DNA of 64,000 nucleotides from Pseudomonas sp. DY-1 (GCF_003626975.1 NZ_CP032616.1:4254001-4318000); one strand, 5' to 3'. Counted from the stretch's first letter, positions 11,519 through 26,720 are shown. A program made the numbers and translations. Notes: generated by a model not told the origin, from the sequence alone.

Positions 11519-13198
11519 ATGGATATTCAACGCTCGATCCTGATCGTCGCCCTGGCAATCGTGTCCTACTTGATGGTTCTGCAGTGGAACCAGGACTACG
11601 GCCAAGCTGCCCTACCGACCACAGGCACCAGCGCGATCACCGCGCAAGCGACCCTCCCGGACGACACCGCAAGCGCCAAGACCAGCGACGATGTGCCGAC
11701 CGCCACTACCGCGGAACGCAATGAGCCGGCAGTCGCCCAGGTTGCCCCCAGCAGCGACCTGATCCGCGTTGAAACCGATGTCCTCAACCTAGCCATCGAT
11801 CCGAACGGCGGTGACATCGTCCAGCTGACCCTGCCTAAGTACCCACGCCGCCAGGATCGTCCGGACGTTCCCTTCCAGTTGTTCGACAACGGTGGCGAAC
11901 GCCTGTACCAGGCACAGAGCGGCCTCGTAGGCGCCAACGGCCCGGACGCGCGTGCCAACGGTCGTCCGCTGTACAGCGCGACTCAACGCAGCTACACGCT
12001 GGCCGACGGCCAGGAGCAACTGGTAGTCGACCTCACCTTCAGCGAAGCCGGCGTCAACTACACCAAGCGCTTCACCCTCACCCGCGGCAAGTACGAGCTA
12101 CAGGTGTCGTACAAGATCGACAACCAGAGCGCCCAGCCCTGGACCGGCAGCATGTACGCCCAGCTGAAACGTGACGCCAGCGCTGATCCGTCGTCCACCA
12201 CCGCAACCGGCGTGTCCACCTACCTGGGCGCCGCCGTCTGGACCCCGGACGAGCCGTACAAGAAGATCTCCATGAAGGACATGGACAAGCAGGCCTTCAA
12301 GGAAAGTGTCCAAGGTGGTTGGGTAGCCTGGCTGCAGCACTACTTCGTGACCGCCTGGGTCGCCGACAAGGACCAGAACAGCACCGTCCAGACCCGCAAG
12401 GATTCAAAGGGCAACTACATCGTTGGCTTCGTAGGCTCCGCGTTGAACGTGCCGGCCGGTGCTTCCGCCGAAACTTCCGCAACCCTGTACGCCGGTCCTA
12501 AGACCCAGAGCCACCTGAAACAACTTTCCCCGGGCCTGGAACTAACCGTCGACTACGGCTTCCTGTGGTTCATCGCCCAGCCGATCTTCTGGCTGCTGCA
12601 ACATATCCACAGCCTGCTCGGCAACTGGGGCTGGTCGATCATCGTCCTGACCATCATGATCAAGGGCGCGTTCTTCCCGCTCTCGGCCGCGAGCTACAGA
12701 TCCATGGCGCGTATGCGTGCTGTATCGCCGAAGCTGCAGGCACTGAAAGAGCAGCACGGTGACGATCGCCAGAAGATGTCCCAGGCGATGATGGAGCTGT
12801 ACAAGAAGGAGAAGATCAACCCGCTGGGCGGCTGCCTGCCAATCCTGGTACAGATGCCGGTTTTCCTGGCCCTCTACTGGGTACTGCTGGAAAGCGTGGA
12901 AATGCGCCAAGCCCCGTGGATGTTCTGGATCACCGACCTGTCGATCAAGGACCCGTTCTTCATCCTGCCGATAATCATGGGCGCGACCATGTTCATCCAG
13001 CAGCAGCTGAACCCGACTCCGCCGGATCCCATGCAGGCCAAGGTACTGAAGCTGATGCCGATCATCTTCACCTTCTTCTTCCTGTGGTTCCCGGCAGGCC
13101 TGGTGGTTTACTGGGTGGTCAACAACATCCTGTCGATCGCACAGCAGTGGTACATTACCCGGCAGATCGAGGCGGCCAGCAAGAAGGCAGCAGCCTGA
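11519..13198 (+). CDS. yidC: Membrane protein insertase YidC
   Basis: A 559-residue inner-membrane insertase that works alone or with SecYEG. It has an N-terminal membrane anchor (MDIQRSILIVALAIVSYLMV), a large periplasmic beta-sandwich domain (about residues 55-335), then the conserved five-helix core. The core includes GWSIIVLTIMIKGAFFPLS and the cytoplasmic hairpin with KYKKEKINPLGG-like sequence (YKKEKINPLGGCLP). It is somewhat shorter than the roughly 578 residues I recall for P. aeruginosa; the difference probably lies in the linker after the first helix. A strong hairpin follows. Confidence 0.97.
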   Translation: MDIQRSILIVALAIVSYLMVLQWNQDYGQAALPTTGTSAITAQATLPDDTASAKTSDDVPTATTAERNEPAVAQVAPSSDLIRVETDVLNLAIDPNGGDIVQLTLPKYPRRQDRPDVPFQLFDNGGERLYQAQSGLVGANGPDARANGRPLYSATQRSYTLADGQEQLVVDLTFSEAGVNYTKRFTLTRGKYELQVSYKIDNQSAQPWTGSMYAQLKRDASADPSSTTATGVSTYLGAAVWTPDEPYKKISMKDMDKQAFKESVQGGWVAWLQHYFVTAWVADKDQNSTVQTRKDSKGNYIVGFVGSALNVPAGASAETSATLYAGPKTQSHLKQLSPGLELTVDYGFLWFIAQPIFWLLQHIHSLLGNWGWSIIVLTIMIKGAFFPLSAASYRSMARMRAVSPKLQALKEQHGDDRQKMSQAMMELYKKEKINPLGGCLPILVQMPVFLALYWVLLESVEMRQAPWMFWITDLSIKDPFFILPIIMGATMFIQQQLNPTPPDPMQAKVLKLMPIIFTFFFLWFPAGLVVYWVVNNILSIAQQWYITRQIEAASKKAAA

Positions 13199-13220
13199 CA
13201 GCGACGCCAGTCAGCTTGAA

Positions 13221-13247
13221 CAAGACGCCCCCTCTGGGGGCGTCTTG
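13221..13247 (+). terminator. Hairpin after yidC
   Basis: A perfect 12-bp stem (CAAGACGCCCCC with GGGGGCGTCTTG) and three-base loop, 22 bases after the yidC stop. There is no real T-run after it, so it may attenuate transcription or protect the mRNA end rather than fully terminate before mnmE. Confidence 0.65.
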
Positions 13248-13282
13248 CTATCCGCAATCCGCAGACCCTCGGGTATCCACAG

Positions 13283-14650
13283 ATGAATCCTGTCCGTGAC
13301 ACCATTGCTGCCGTCGCAACCGCCCAGGGGCGGGGCGGCGTAGGTATCGTCCGCGTTTCTGGGCCACACGCCGCACGTATAGCCGAGGCTATCAGCGGCC
13401 GCGCACCCAAGCCCCGCTTCGCCCATTACGGCCCATTCCTCGACGCCTCTGGTCAAACACTCGACCAGGGAATTGCTCTCTACTTCCCGGGTCCCAACTC
13501 CTTTACCGGTGAAGACGTCTTCGAGCTGCAAGGCCACGGTGGTCCAGTTGTGATGGACCTGTTGCTGCGCCGCTGCATGGAGCTCGGTGCGCGTCAGGCT
13601 CGCCCTGGCGAGTTCAGCGAGCGCGCCTTCCTGAATGACAAGCTAGACCTGGCCCAGGCTGAAGCGATAGCTGATCTGATCGAAGCCAGTTCAGAACAAG
13701 CCGCGCGCAATGCGCTGCGCTCGCTGCAAGGCGAATTTTCCAGGCGCGTGCATACGCTCACCGAGAAACTGATCGAACTGCGTATCTACGTAGAGGCTGC
13801 GATCGACTTCCCCGAGGAAGAGATCGACTTCCTCGCCGATGGCCATGTGCTTGGGCTACTGGATGGCGTGCGGGATAACTTATCCACAGTCATTCGCGAA
13901 GCTGGACAGGGGGCGTTGCTGCGCGACGGCATGAACGTGGTGATCGCAGGGCGCCCCAACGCCGGAAAATCGAGCCTGCTGAATGCCCTCGCGGGACGTG
14001 AAGCGGCCATTGTCACTGACATCGCCGGTACTACTCGCGACGTGTTGCGCGAACATATCCACATCGATGGAATGCCGCTGCACGTGGTGGATACCGCCGG
14101 CCTGCGGGACACGGACGACCATGTGGAAAAGATCGGCGTAGAGCGCGCGCTCAAGGCCATTGGAGAAGCGGATCGCGTGCTATTGGTGGTCGACGCCACA
14201 GCCCCCGAGGCTGCTGATCCCTTTGCCCTGTGGCCTGAATTCCTGGATCAGAAGCCTGACCCGGCCAGGGTCACCTTGATTCGCAACAAGGCCGACATTA
14301 GCGGCGAATCCATCGGCCTGGAAATCAGCGAGGATCGTCATGTCACCATCAGCCTTTCCGCGCGATCCGGCGATGGCCTGGAACTACTGCGCGAACACCT
14401 GAAGGCCTGCATGGGTTATCAACAAACCGCAGAGAGCAGCTTCAGCGCGCGCCGTCGTCATCTGGAAGCCCTCCGCCTTGCAGGCTCCTTCCTAGAACAC
14501 GGTCGCTCTCAGCTCACCCTGGCAGGCGCCGGGGAACTGCTGGCAGAAGACCTGCGCCAGGCTCAGCAAGCCCTGGGCGAAATCACTGGCGCCTTCAGCT
14601 CAGACGACCTCCTCGGCCGTATCTTCTCCAGCTTCTGCATCGGCAAGTAA
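13283..14650 (+). CDS. mnmE: tRNA uridine-5-carboxymethylaminomethyl(34) synthesis GTPase
   Basis: A 455-residue GTPase that with MnmG installs the cmnm5 modification at wobble uridine 34 of several tRNAs. The N-terminal folate-binding domain begins [19 protein letters not shown]. The G domain has [14 protein letters not shown] (about residue 224), the DTAGLRDT switch and NKAD. The C-terminus is CIGK, the invariant catalytic cysteine tail. A perfect DnaA box (13880-13888) lies inside the coding sequence and another starts 18 bases after the stop. Confidence 0.97.
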   Translation: MNPVRDTIAAVATAQGRGGVGIVRVSGPHAARIAEAISGRAPKPRFAHYGPFLDASGQTLDQGIALYFPGPNSFTGEDVFELQGHGGPVVMDLLLRRCMELGARQARPGEFSERAFLNDKLDLAQAEAIADLIEASSEQAARNALRSLQGEFSRRVHTLTEKLIELRIYVEAAIDFPEEEIDFLADGHVLGLLDGVRDNLSTVIREAGQGALLRDGMNVVIAGRPNAGKSSLLNALAGREAAIVTDIAGTTRDVLREHIHIDGMPLHVVDTAGLRDTDDHVEKIGVERALKAIGEADRVLLVVDATAPEAADPFALWPEFLDQKPDPARVTLIRNKADISGESIGLEISEDRHVTISLSARSGDGLELLREHLKACMGYQQTAESSFSARRRHLEALRLAGSFLEHGRSQLTLAGAGELLAEDLRQAQQALGEITGAFSSDDLLGRIFSSFCIGK

Positions 14651-15166
14651 GCCGAACACCTTCCTTTTTATCCACAGACGACGCGACTGCCCGCTTTTTG
14701 GGCGGTCCGTCGCTGCCTGTCTGCTGAAAAATAGTGGTCCTGAACCCTGTTGATAAGTTACCGATAACCCAGTCCATAACCCTGGTGAAAACCAGAGGGA
14801 TAAATCCCCTGTGCATAACCATGCATTAGGTGCACAGCTTTCTGACGGCATACACAACGGCTACTGGCAGGAATGTAACAGGATTATCATTCCCTGGAAT
14901 ACCCGACCTTGATGGCCTAGAGACACTTATCCACAGAAATGTGCTTCCCTAAGGTATAAACATAAGAACAAGCTTTTTAAAAAATTCTCCTCTTTTGTTT
15001 TCTTTTACCCACAAGGACATTTCCACAGATGGATAACTTTCCTGAAAAAGCGTCACGAGGGCAGACTGGCTATTTTTTGGCCAGAAGGCTTCAAGCGAAT
15101 GGGCAAATTCCCCTATACTGTGCGGCTTTCTCTATTTCCCAGCCTTGAACAGGCACGAGGTGCGCG
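14651..15166. other. mnmE-mnmG intergenic region with DnaA boxes and AT-rich tract (origin-like)
   Basis: A 516-bp gap with no gene. It has perfect DnaA boxes at 14668-14676 and 14927-14935 and weaker ones such as the TTTCCACA at about 15021. A strongly AT-rich stretch at about 14950-15015 contains acaagctttttaaaaaattc. The oriC AT-rich tract has a similar element (accaagctttcttaattc). A -10 box TATACT at 15114-15119 with a weak -35 probably serves mnmG. The E. coli origin also lies beside mnmG (gidA). The region could be a second initiation or DnaA-loading site, or only a DnaA-regulated promoter. Confidence 0.55.
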
Positions 15167-17059
15167 GTGGATTTCCCTTCCCGTTTTGACGTGATCGTGA
15201 TCGGTGGCGGCCATGCCGGCACTGAGGCCGCCCTGGCAGCCGCACGCATGGGCGTGAAGACCCTTCTGCTTACCCACAATGTCGAAACCCTCGGCCAGAT
15301 GAGCTGCAACCCGGCCATCGGCGGTATCGGCAAGAGCCACCTGGTCAAGGAAATTGACGCCCTTGGCGGCGCCATGGCGACCGCCACCGATCTGGGCGGC
15401 ATCCAGTTTCGAGTCCTGAACAGCCGCAAAGGGCCGGCCGTACGTGCTACCCGTGCCCAGGCAGACCGCGTGCTCTACAAGGCCGCCATTCGCGAGATAC
15501 TCGAGAACCAGTCGAACCTGTGGATATTCCAGCAGGCTTGCGATGACCTGATCGTCGAGAACGACCAGGTGAAGGGCGTAGTGACGCAAATGGGGCTGCG
15601 CTTCCTGGCAGAGTCCGTCGTCCTGACCACCGGAACCTTCCTCGGCGGACTTATTCACATCGGCCTGCAAAACTATTCCGGTGGCCGTGCCGGCGATCCG
15701 CCGTCCATAGCGCTGGCGCAGCGCCTTCGTGAGCTGCCGCTGCGCGTCGGTCGTCTGAAGACCGGCACCCCGCCGCGGATCGACGGACGCTCTGTGGATT
15801 TCTCGGTAATGACCGAGCAGCCCGGCGATACGCCCATTCCTGTGATGTCTTTCGTTGGCTCGAAGGAACAGCATCCACGCCAGGTAAGTTGCTGGATCAC
15901 CCACACCAACGCGCGTACCCACGAGATCATCGCCAACAACCTCGACCGCTCGCCGATGTACTCCGGCGTGATCGAAGGCATCGGTCCGCGCTACTGCCCG
16001 TCCATCGAAGACAAGATCCATCGCTTCGCCGACAAGGACAGCCACCAGGTATTCCTCGAGCCGGAAGGCCTGACGACCCATGAGCTGTATCCCAATGGCA
16101 TATCCACTTCACTGCCGTTCGACGTGCAGCTGGAGATCGTGCGCTCCATCCGTGGCATGGAGAACGCCCACATCGTCCGTCCCGGCTATGCCATCGAGTA
16201 CGACTACTTCGACCCGCGCGACCTGAAGTACAGCCTGGAAACCAAGGTCATCTCCGGCCTGTTCTTCGCGGGCCAGATCAACGGCACCACCGGCTACGAA
16301 GAAGCCGGCGCCCAGGGCTTGCTCGCTGGCGCCAACGCTGCCCTGCGCACCCAGGGCAAAGAAGCCTGGTGCCCTCGTCGTGACGAGGCGTATATCGGCG
16401 TGCTTGTTGACGACCTGATTACCCTGGGCACCCAGGAGCCCTACCGCATGTTCACTTCGCGCGCCGAGTACCGGCTGATCCTGCGGGAAGACAACGCGGA
16501 CCTGCGCCTGACTGAGAAAGGGCGGGAACTCGGATTGGTCGATGACAAGCGCTGGGCGGCCTTCGAAGCCAAGCGCGAGGGCATTGCCGTCGAGGAACAG
16601 CGCCTGAAGAGCACCTGGGTTCGCCCTGGAACGCCGGAAGGCGAAGCGATTTCCCAGCGCTTCGGCACGCCGCTGGCCCATGAGTACAACCTGCTCAACC
16701 TGCTGAGTCGCCCGGAAATCGATTACGCCGGCCTGGTGGAAGTCACAGGCGGTGGTGCCGAAGACCCGCAAGTCGCCGAGCAGGTCGAGATCAAGACCAA
16801 GTACGCCGGCTACATCGACCGCCAGCAGGATGAGATCGCCCGCTTGCGTGCAAGCGAAGACATTCGCCTGCCCGAGGACCTGGACTACGCGAGCATTTCT
16901 GGCCTGTCCAAGGAGATCCAGCACAAGCTTGGCAACTCCCGTCCGGAAACCCTGGGCCAGGCAGGCCGTATTCCCGGTGTCACCCCGGCGGCAATTTCCC
17001 TGTTGCTGATTCACTTGAAGAAACGCGGCGCTGGCCGTCAGCTGGAGCAGAGCGCCTGA
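15167..17059 (+). CDS. mnmG: tRNA uridine-5-carboxymethylaminomethyl(34) synthesis enzyme MnmG
   Basis: A 630-residue FAD-dependent partner of MnmE. The N-terminal dinucleotide-binding motif is [18 protein letters not shown]. The conserved block around [16 protein letters not shown] is followed by further MnmG signatures such as [14 protein letters not shown] and [18 protein letters not shown]. The C-terminal helical domain that contacts tRNA and MnmE ends RQLEQSA. Translation starts at GTG (15167), giving [15 protein letters not shown], as I recall for other pseudomonads. The stop overlaps the rsmG start by one base (TGATG). Confidence 0.97.
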   Translation: MDFPSRFDVIVIGGGHAGTEAALAAARMGVKTLLLTHNVETLGQMSCNPAIGGIGKSHLVKEIDALGGAMATATDLGGIQFRVLNSRKGPAVRATRAQADRVLYKAAIREILENQSNLWIFQQACDDLIVENDQVKGVVTQMGLRFLAESVVLTTGTFLGGLIHIGLQNYSGGRAGDPPSIALAQRLRELPLRVGRLKTGTPPRIDGRSVDFSVMTEQPGDTPIPVMSFVGSKEQHPRQVSCWITHTNARTHEIIANNLDRSPMYSGVIEGIGPRYCPSIEDKIHRFADKDSHQVFLEPEGLTTHELYPNGISTSLPFDVQLEIVRSIRGMENAHIVRPGYAIEYDYFDPRDLKYSLETKVISGLFFAGQINGTTGYEEAGAQGLLAGANAALRTQGKEAWCPRRDEAYIGVLVDDLITLGTQEPYRMFTSRAEYRLILREDNADLRLTEKGRELGLVDDKRWAAFEAKREGIAVEEQRLKSTWVRPGTPEGEAISQRFGTPLAHEYNLLNLLSRPEIDYAGLVEVTGGGAEDPQVAEQVEIKTKYAGYIDRQQDEIARLRASEDIRLPEDLDYASISGLSKEIQHKLGNSRPETLGQAGRIPGVTPAAISLLLIHLKKRGAGRQLEQSA

Positions 17060-17706
17060 TGTCCCTGGTTACCCAACGCCATGCTGACGAGCTGTCCCAT
17101 GGCGCAAAGCAGCTTGCTGTCGAGCTGTCCCCGGAGAAACAGAAAGGGCTCCTTGCCTATCTGGCCTTGCTGATCAAGTGGAACAAGGCCTACAACCTGA
17201 CTGCCGTGCGTGATCCCGATGAAATGGTCTCGCGTCATCTGCTCGATAGCCTCAGCGTGGTGCCACATGTGGCAACGCTTGGGGATAACTGGCTGGATGT
17301 CGGTAGCGGCGGAGGCATGCCCGGCATCCCGCTGGCCATCCTGTTCCCTGAGCGGCAATTCACTCTGCTCGATTCCAACGGCAAGAAGACACGCTTCCTC
17401 ACCCAGGTGAAGCTGGAGCTGAAACTCACCAATCTCGAAGTTGTCCACAGCCGGGTCGAGGCCTTCACACCGGAGCAGCCATTCGATGGGATCGTTTCGC
17501 GTGCATTCAGCTCGCTGGAGGATTTCAGCAACTGGACTCGGCATCTGGGCGACGGCGAAACACGCTGGCTGGCCATGAAGGGACTGCACCCGGATGACGA
17601 GCTCCAGGCACTGCCGTCCGACTTCCACGTCGAGACCGCGCATCAGCTGGACGTTCCCGGTTGCCAAGGTCAGCGCCATCTGCTGATACTGCGCCGCACG
17701 CTATGA
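17059..17706 (+). CDS. rsmG: 16S rRNA (guanine(527)-N7)-methyltransferase
   Basis: A 215-residue SAM-dependent methyltransferase (GidB) acting on G527 of 16S rRNA; its loss gives low-level streptomycin resistance in many bacteria. The SAM-binding motif is [17 protein letters not shown] (about residues 76-92), preceded by the conserved HLLDSLSV block. It is translationally coupled to mnmG by a one-base overlap and followed by parA after 14 bases, forming the usual mnmG-rsmG-parA-parB group. Confidence 0.96.
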   Translation: MSLVTQRHADELSHGAKQLAVELSPEKQKGLLAYLALLIKWNKAYNLTAVRDPDEMVSRHLLDSLSVVPHVATLGDNWLDVGSGGGMPGIPLAILFPERQFTLLDSNGKKTRFLTQVKLELKLTNLEVVHSRVEAFTPEQPFDGIVSRAFSSLEDFSNWTRHLGDGETRWLAMKGLHPDDELQALPSDFHVETAHQLDVPGCQGQRHLLILRRTL

Positions 17707-17720
17707 GGGGGAAGGTGGCC

Positions 17721-18509
17721 ATGGCCAAGGTATTCGCAATCGCCAATCAGAAAGGCGGGGTCGGCAAGACCACCACCTGTGTCAACCTCGCAGCCTCGCT
17801 GGTTGCCACGAAGCGGCGCGTGCTGCTGATCGACCTCGACCCCCAGGGTAATGCGACCATGGGCAGCGGCATCGACAAGCTCGCCCTGGAGCATTCCGTC
17901 TACGACGTGCTGACCGGGGAGTGCGACCTGGCTACCGCCATGCAGTACTCCGAGCACGGCGGCTATCAGCTGCTGCCGGCTAACCGCGACCTAACCGCGG
18001 CAGAAGTGGCCCTGCTGGACATGCCGAGCAAGGAGCATCGGCTGCGCGAAGCATTGGCTCCGATTCGCGAGAACTACGACTACATCCTCATCGACTGCCC
18101 GCCTTCGCTGTCGATGCTGACGATCAACGCTTTGGTTGCCTCCGACGGCGTGATCATTCCCATGCAGTGCGAGTACTACGCACTCGAAGGCTTGTCGGAC
18201 CTGGTGAACAGCATCCAGCGCATCGCCCACTTGCTGAATCCGAATCTGAAGATCGAGGGTCTGTTGCGTACCATGTACGACCCGCGCATCAGCCTGACCA
18301 ACGACGTATCGGCGCAACTCAAGGCGCATTTCGGCGACAAGCTCTACGATGCCGTCATCCCACGTAACGTCCGCCTGGCTGAGGCTCCCAGTTTCGGCAT
18401 GCCGGCCTTGGTCTACGACAAGCAATCCCGTGGCGCCATCGCCTATCTCGCACTGGCTGGTGAACTGGTCCGCCGCCAGCGCGCCAATGCTAAAACCGCT
18501 ACCGCATAA
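17721..18509 (+). CDS. parA: Chromosome partitioning ATPase ParA (Soj)
   Basis: A 262-residue Walker-type ATPase that, with ParB bound at parS, segregates the origin region. The deviant Walker A motif KGGVGKTT is at residues 11-18; the later Asp-rich IDLDPQGNATMG and IDCPPSLSMLT are also diagnostic. The ATG at 17721 follows a strong ribosome site (GGGGGAAGG). An upstream in-frame start at 17661 lies inside rsmG and was rejected. parB follows nine bases after the stop. Confidence 0.97.
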   Translation: MAKVFAIANQKGGVGKTTTCVNLAASLVATKRRVLLIDLDPQGNATMGSGIDKLALEHSVYDVLTGECDLATAMQYSEHGGYQLLPANRDLTAAEVALLDMPSKEHRLREALAPIRENYDYILIDCPPSLSMLTINALVASDGVIIPMQCEYYALEGLSDLVNSIQRIAHLLNPNLKIEGLLRTMYDPRISLTNDVSAQLKAHFGDKLYDAVIPRNVRLAEAPSFGMPALVYDKQSRGAIAYLALAGELVRRQRANAKTATA

Positions 18510-18518
18510 GGAATCCGC

Positions 18519-19391
18519 ATGGCCGCGAAAAAACGAGGTCTGGGCCGTGGCTTGGACGCCCTGCTAGGCGGCAGTACCGTCACCAAACTCGAAGAAGAAG
18601 CTGTCCAGGTCGATACCCGCGAGCTGCAACACCTGCCTCTGGACCTGATCCAGCGCGGCAAGTACCAGCCCCGCCGCGACATGGACCCTACGGCCCTGGA
18701 AGAACTGGCCCAATCGATCAGGGCCCAGGGCGTCATGCAACCTATCGTGGTGCGCCCGATCGGTTCCGGTCGTTACGAGATCATCGCCGGCGAACGTCGC
18801 TGGCGCGCTAGCCAGCAGGCTGGTCTGGACAAGATTCCGGCCATGGTCCGCGAAGTTCCGGACGAAGCGGCCATCGCCATGGCACTGATCGAGAACATCC
18901 AGCGCGAGGACCTCAATCCCATCGAGGAAGCCATCGCCTTACAGCGCCTGCAGCAGGAGTTCCAGCTTACCCAGCAGCAGGTCGCTGAAGCCGTCGGCAA
19001 ATCCCGCGTGACCATCACCAACCTGCTGCGCCTGATTGGCCTGCCGGAAGAGATCAAAACCCTGCTTTCCCATGGCGATCTGGAAATGGGGCATGCCCGT
19101 GCACTCCTAGGTCTTCCCCTGGAGCGTCAGGTGGAAGGGGCGCGACATGTTGTCGCACGCGGGCTCACCGTGCGCCAAACCGAGGCACTGGTACGGCAGT
19201 GGATGAACAGCAAGGAAAAAGCTGTCGAAGTGGTCAAGGCCGACCCCGATATCAGCAGGCTTGAACAGCGCCTGGCTGAGCGGTTGGGCGCTCCGGTGCA
19301 GATCAAGCACGGTCAGAAAGGCAAAGGACAACTCGTCATTCGCTACAACTCCCTCGATGAACTACAGGGTGTTCTGGCCCACATCCGCTGA
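18519..19391 (+). CDS. parB: Chromosome partitioning protein ParB (Spo0J)
   Basis: A 290-residue CTP-dependent DNA clamp that loads at parS. The N-terminus MAAKKRGLGRGLDALLGG is the ParA-stimulating peptide. The CTP-binding motif GERRWRA is at about residue 90 and the ENIQREDLNP motif follows. The helix-turn-helix that reads parS is around QVAEAVGKSRVTITNLLRLIGLP. Target sites are present in this window at 6531, 7161 and probably 32885. Confidence 0.97.
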   Translation: MAAKKRGLGRGLDALLGGSTVTKLEEEAVQVDTRELQHLPLDLIQRGKYQPRRDMDPTALEELAQSIRAQGVMQPIVVRPIGSGRYEIIAGERRWRASQQAGLDKIPAMVREVPDEAAIAMALIENIQREDLNPIEEAIALQRLQQEFQLTQQQVAEAVGKSRVTITNLLRLIGLPEEIKTLLSHGDLEMGHARALLGLPLERQVEGARHVVARGLTVRQTEALVRQWMNSKEKAVEVVKADPDISRLEQRLAERLGAPVQIKHGQKGKGQLVIRYNSLDELQGVLAHIR

Positions 19392-19435
19392 AACATTTGG
19401 CGCTGTAGCGGCGGTCGGATTTCACTACCCGCCAG

Positions 19436-19464
19436 TTGAACGGGGGGGGTTCCCCCCCTATACT
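19436..19464 (+). promoter_or_regulatory. Sigma-70 promoter of the atp operon with a G8-TT-C7 spacer
   Basis: TTGAAC (19436-19441) and TATACT (19459-19464) are separated by exactly 17 bases, and those 17 bases are GGGGGGGGTTCCCCCCC. The promoter lies 74 bases before the atpI start and 44 after the parB stop. The spacer is itself a near-palindrome that could form a very stable hairpin in parB read-through transcripts. Confidence 0.8.
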
Positions 19465-19538
19465 CTGCGCGCAATTTTGTCGGCACAAAGTATGCCAAGT
19501 CGTTGATTCCAGCGGCCGACTCCAGAGGACCTGCTGCG

Positions 19539-20832
<1,294 letters not shown>

Positions 20833-20912
20833 TAACGCGCAGCGCATCAACTGACCTTCTTCCGAAAAGGAAGAAGGTGCCCGAAAGGCGAGAGGATGCG
20901 CTGTTTGTTTGA

Positions 20913-21281
<369 letters not shown>

Positions 21282-21330
21282 TCCTCGATTTTCGAGGATT
21301 CGACTGACAACGAACGAGCGAGGTGTTGGC

Positions 21331-21801
21331 GTGAACATTAATGCAACCCTGATCGGCCAGTCCGTTGCGTTCTTCATCTTCGTACTGTTCTGCATGAAGT
21401 TCGTGTGGCCCCCGGTCATCACTGCTCTGCGTGAACGTCAGAAGAAGATCGCTGATGGTCTGGACGCTGCCAACCGTGCGGCTCGTGACCTGGAGCTGGC
21501 CCATGAAAAAGTGGGTCAGCAACTGCGCGAAGCCAAGGCTCAGGCAGCTGAAATCATCGAGCAAGCCAAAAAGCGCGCTACCCAGATCGTCGACGAATCT
21601 CGCGATCAGGCACGTGCTGAAGGCGAGCGCCTGAAGGCGCAAGCTCAGGCTGAGATCGAACAGGAACTGAACAGCGTCAAAGACGCCCTGCGTGCCCAAC
21701 TGGGCAGCCTGGCCGTCAATGGTGCCGAGAAGATCCTGGGTGCCACTATCGATCAAAACGCGCACGCGGAGCTGGTTAACAAACTAGCAGCCGAAATCTA
21801 A
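21331..21801 (+). CDS. atpF: F0F1 ATP synthase subunit b
   Basis: A 156-residue peripheral stalk subunit with one N-terminal membrane helix ([20 protein letters not shown]) followed by a long charged coiled coil rich in Glu, Gln, Ala and Arg. The start is GTG at 21331 ([11 protein letters not shown]), which matches the usual Pseudomonas N-terminus. Subunit b dimers link Fo to F1. atpH follows 12 bases downstream. Confidence 0.96.
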   Translation: MNINATLIGQSVAFFIFVLFCMKFVWPPVITALRERQKKIADGLDAANRAARDLELAHEKVGQQLREAKAQAAEIIEQAKKRATQIVDESRDQARAEGERLKAQAQAEIEQELNSVKDALRAQLGSLAVNGAEKILGATIDQNAHAELVNKLAAEI

Positions 21802-21813
21802 GCGAGGGCGATC

Positions 21814-22350
21814 ATGGCAGAACTGACCACGCTGGCCCGACCTTACGCCAAGGCTGCTTTCGAGTACGCCCAGGCCCATCAGCAGCTGGCCGCCTGGTCG
21901 GCCATGCTAGGCCTGGCCGCTGCGGTGTCGCAGGACGACACCATGCAGCGCGTGCTCAAAGCCCCGCGTCTGACGAGCGCAGAGAAAGCCAATGCCTTCA
22001 TTGAGGTAGTTGGCGACAAGTTCGACGCCCAGGCACAGAACTTCATCCATGTCGTTTCCGAGAATGGCCGCCTCGTGCTGCTGTCGGAAATCGCCGAACA
22101 GTTCGAGCTGTACAAGGCCGAGCAGGAAAAGTCGGTAGATGTGGAAGTAACCAGTGCCTTCGCATTGAGCGATGAACAGCAAGACAAACTCGCCAAGGTT
22201 CTCAGCGCACGGCTCAGCCGGGAAGTGCGTCTGCACGCCGTGGAAGACTCCAGCCTCATTGGTGGTGTAGTCATCCGCGCCGGCGACCTGGTTATCGATG
22301 GCTCGGTTCGCGGCAAAATCGCGAAACTGGCCGAAGCGTTGAAATCTTGA
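21814..22350 (+). CDS. atpH: F0F1 ATP synthase subunit delta
   Basis: A 178-residue peripheral stalk protein that caps the alpha3beta3 head. The N-terminal helical domain ([13 protein letters not shown]) and the C-terminal signature [29 protein letters not shown] block are clear. It sits between atpF and atpA with short gaps (12 and 21 bases). The length is normal and no anomaly was seen. Confidence 0.96.
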   Translation: MAELTTLARPYAKAAFEYAQAHQQLAAWSAMLGLAAAVSQDDTMQRVLKAPRLTSAEKANAFIEVVGDKFDAQAQNFIHVVSENGRLVLLSEIAEQFELYKAEQEKSVDVEVTSAFALSDEQQDKLAKVLSARLSREVRLHAVEDSSLIGGVVIRAGDLVIDGSVRGKIAKLAEALKS

Positions 22351-22371
22351 GTTTGAAGGGGCAGCAGAGCA

Positions 22372-23916
<1,545 letters not shown>

Positions 23917-23922
23917 GCCGCA

Positions 23923-23946
23923 GCGGGGGGTCGAAAGGCCCCCCGC
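23923..23946 (+). other. GC-rich hairpin between atpA and atpG
   Basis: GCGGGGGG/CCCCCCGC with an eight-base loop TCGAAAGG. There is no T-run, so it is more likely an mRNA stability or translation-tuning element within the operon than a terminator. Confidence 0.55.
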
Positions 23947-23968
23947 CTGCTAACCCGATAGGTGTTAC

Positions 23969-24829
23969 ATGGCAGGCGCAAAAGAGATTCGCAGCAAGAT
24001 TGCGAGCATCAAAAGCACGCAGAAGATCACCAGCGCCATGGAAAAGGTGGCGGTCAGCAAGATGCGCAGGGCTCAACTGCGTATGGCTGCCAGCCGCCCC
24101 TACGCGGAGCGCATCCGCCAGGTGATCGGTCATTTGGCCAACGCGAACCCGGAATACCGTCATCCCTTCATGATCGAGCGTGAAGTCAAGCGCGTCGGTT
24201 ATGTCGTGGTGAGCAGCGACCGTGGTCTGTGCGGCGGCTTGAACATCAACCTGTTCAAGACTCTGGTCAAAGACATGGCGGGTTACCGTCAGGACGGCGT
24301 GGAGATCGACCTCTGCGTGATTGGTGGCAAGGGTGCGGCCTTCTTCCGCAACTACGGCGGCAACGTCGTTGCAGCCATCAGCCACCTCGGCGAGGAACCC
24401 TCGATCAACGACCTGATCGGCAGCGTCAAGGTCATGCTCGATGCATACCTGGATGGCCGTATCGATCGCCTGTTCGTGGTCTCCAACAAGTTCGTCAACA
24501 CCATGACGCAGAAGCCGACCGTGGACCAACTGGTTCCGCTGGTGGCCGACCCGGATCAAGAGTTGAAGCATCACTGGGACTACCTCTACGAACCCGATGC
24601 CAAGGAGATCCTCGAAGGTCTTCTGGTGCGCTACGTGGAATCCCAGGTGTATCAGGCCGTGGTAGAGAACAACGCCTGCGAGCAGGCGGCACGGATGATC
24701 GCGATGAAGAACGCCACCGACAACGCCGGTGACCTGATCAGCAACCTCCAGCTGATCTACAACAAGGCGCGTCAGGCAGCGATCACTCAAGAGATTTCGG
24801 AAATCGTCGGCGGCGCTGCCGCGGTTTAA
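23969..24829 (+). CDS. atpG: F0F1 ATP synthase subunit gamma
   Basis: A 286-residue central rotor shaft. The N-terminal helix [20 protein letters not shown] and the C-terminal helix ending [18 protein letters not shown] form the coiled coil that turns inside the alpha3beta3 head. The [15 protein letters not shown] block is the family signature. atpD starts 30 bases downstream with an AGAGGA ribosome site. Confidence 0.97.
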   Translation: MAGAKEIRSKIASIKSTQKITSAMEKVAVSKMRRAQLRMAASRPYAERIRQVIGHLANANPEYRHPFMIEREVKRVGYVVVSSDRGLCGGLNINLFKTLVKDMAGYRQDGVEIDLCVIGGKGAAFFRNYGGNVVAAISHLGEEPSINDLIGSVKVMLDAYLDGRIDRLFVVSNKFVNTMTQKPTVDQLVPLVADPDQELKHHWDYLYEPDAKEILEGLLVRYVESQVYQAVVENNACEQAARMIAMKNATDNAGDLISNLQLIYNKARQAAITQEISEIVGGAAAV

Positions 24830-26236
<1,407 letters not shown>

Positions 26237-26279
26237 CCCCCTGAGCGCCCGGCAACGGGCGCTTACGTGAGGCAAGCGT

Positions 26280-26705
26280 ATGGCTATTACTGTCCATTGC
26301 GATATCGTCAGCGCCGAAGCGGAGATCTTCTCCGGTCTGGTGGAGATGGTGATTGCGCACGGCCACCTGGGCGATCTGGGTATCGCTCCGGGTCACGCCC
26401 CGCTGATCACCGACCTCAAGCCGGGTCCGATCCGCCTGGTCAAGCAGGGTGGTGAGGAGGAGGTGTACTACATCTCCGGTGGTTTCCTCGAGGTCCAGCC
26501 CAACATGGTGAAGGTCCTGGCCGACACCGTGCTACGCGCCGGCGACCTGGACGAAGCTGCTGCTCAGGAGTCCCTCAAGGCTGCTGAGAAGGCCCTCCAC
26601 GAGAAGGGCGCGGAGTTCGATTACTCCGCCGCCTCCGCTCGTCTGGCCGAGGCCGCAGCGCAACTGCGTACCGTCCAGCAGATCCGCAAGAAGTTCGGCG
26701 GCTAA
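26280..26705 (+). CDS. atpC: F0F1 ATP synthase subunit epsilon
   Basis: A 141-residue subunit that regulates and couples rotation. The N-terminal beta-sandwich includes [16 protein letters not shown] and [19 protein letters not shown]; the C-terminal part is a helical hairpin rich in Ala and Glu. It is the last gene of the operon and is followed by a DnaA box (26721) and a strong terminator. Confidence 0.96.
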   Translation: MAITVHCDIVSAEAEIFSGLVEMVIAHGHLGDLGIAPGHAPLITDLKPGPIRLVKQGGEEEVYYISGGFLEVQPNMVKVLADTVLRAGDLDEAAAQESLKAAEKALHEKGAEFDYSAASARLAEAAAQLRTVQQIRKKFGG

Positions 26706-26720
26706 GGCCCAAGGCTTCAT

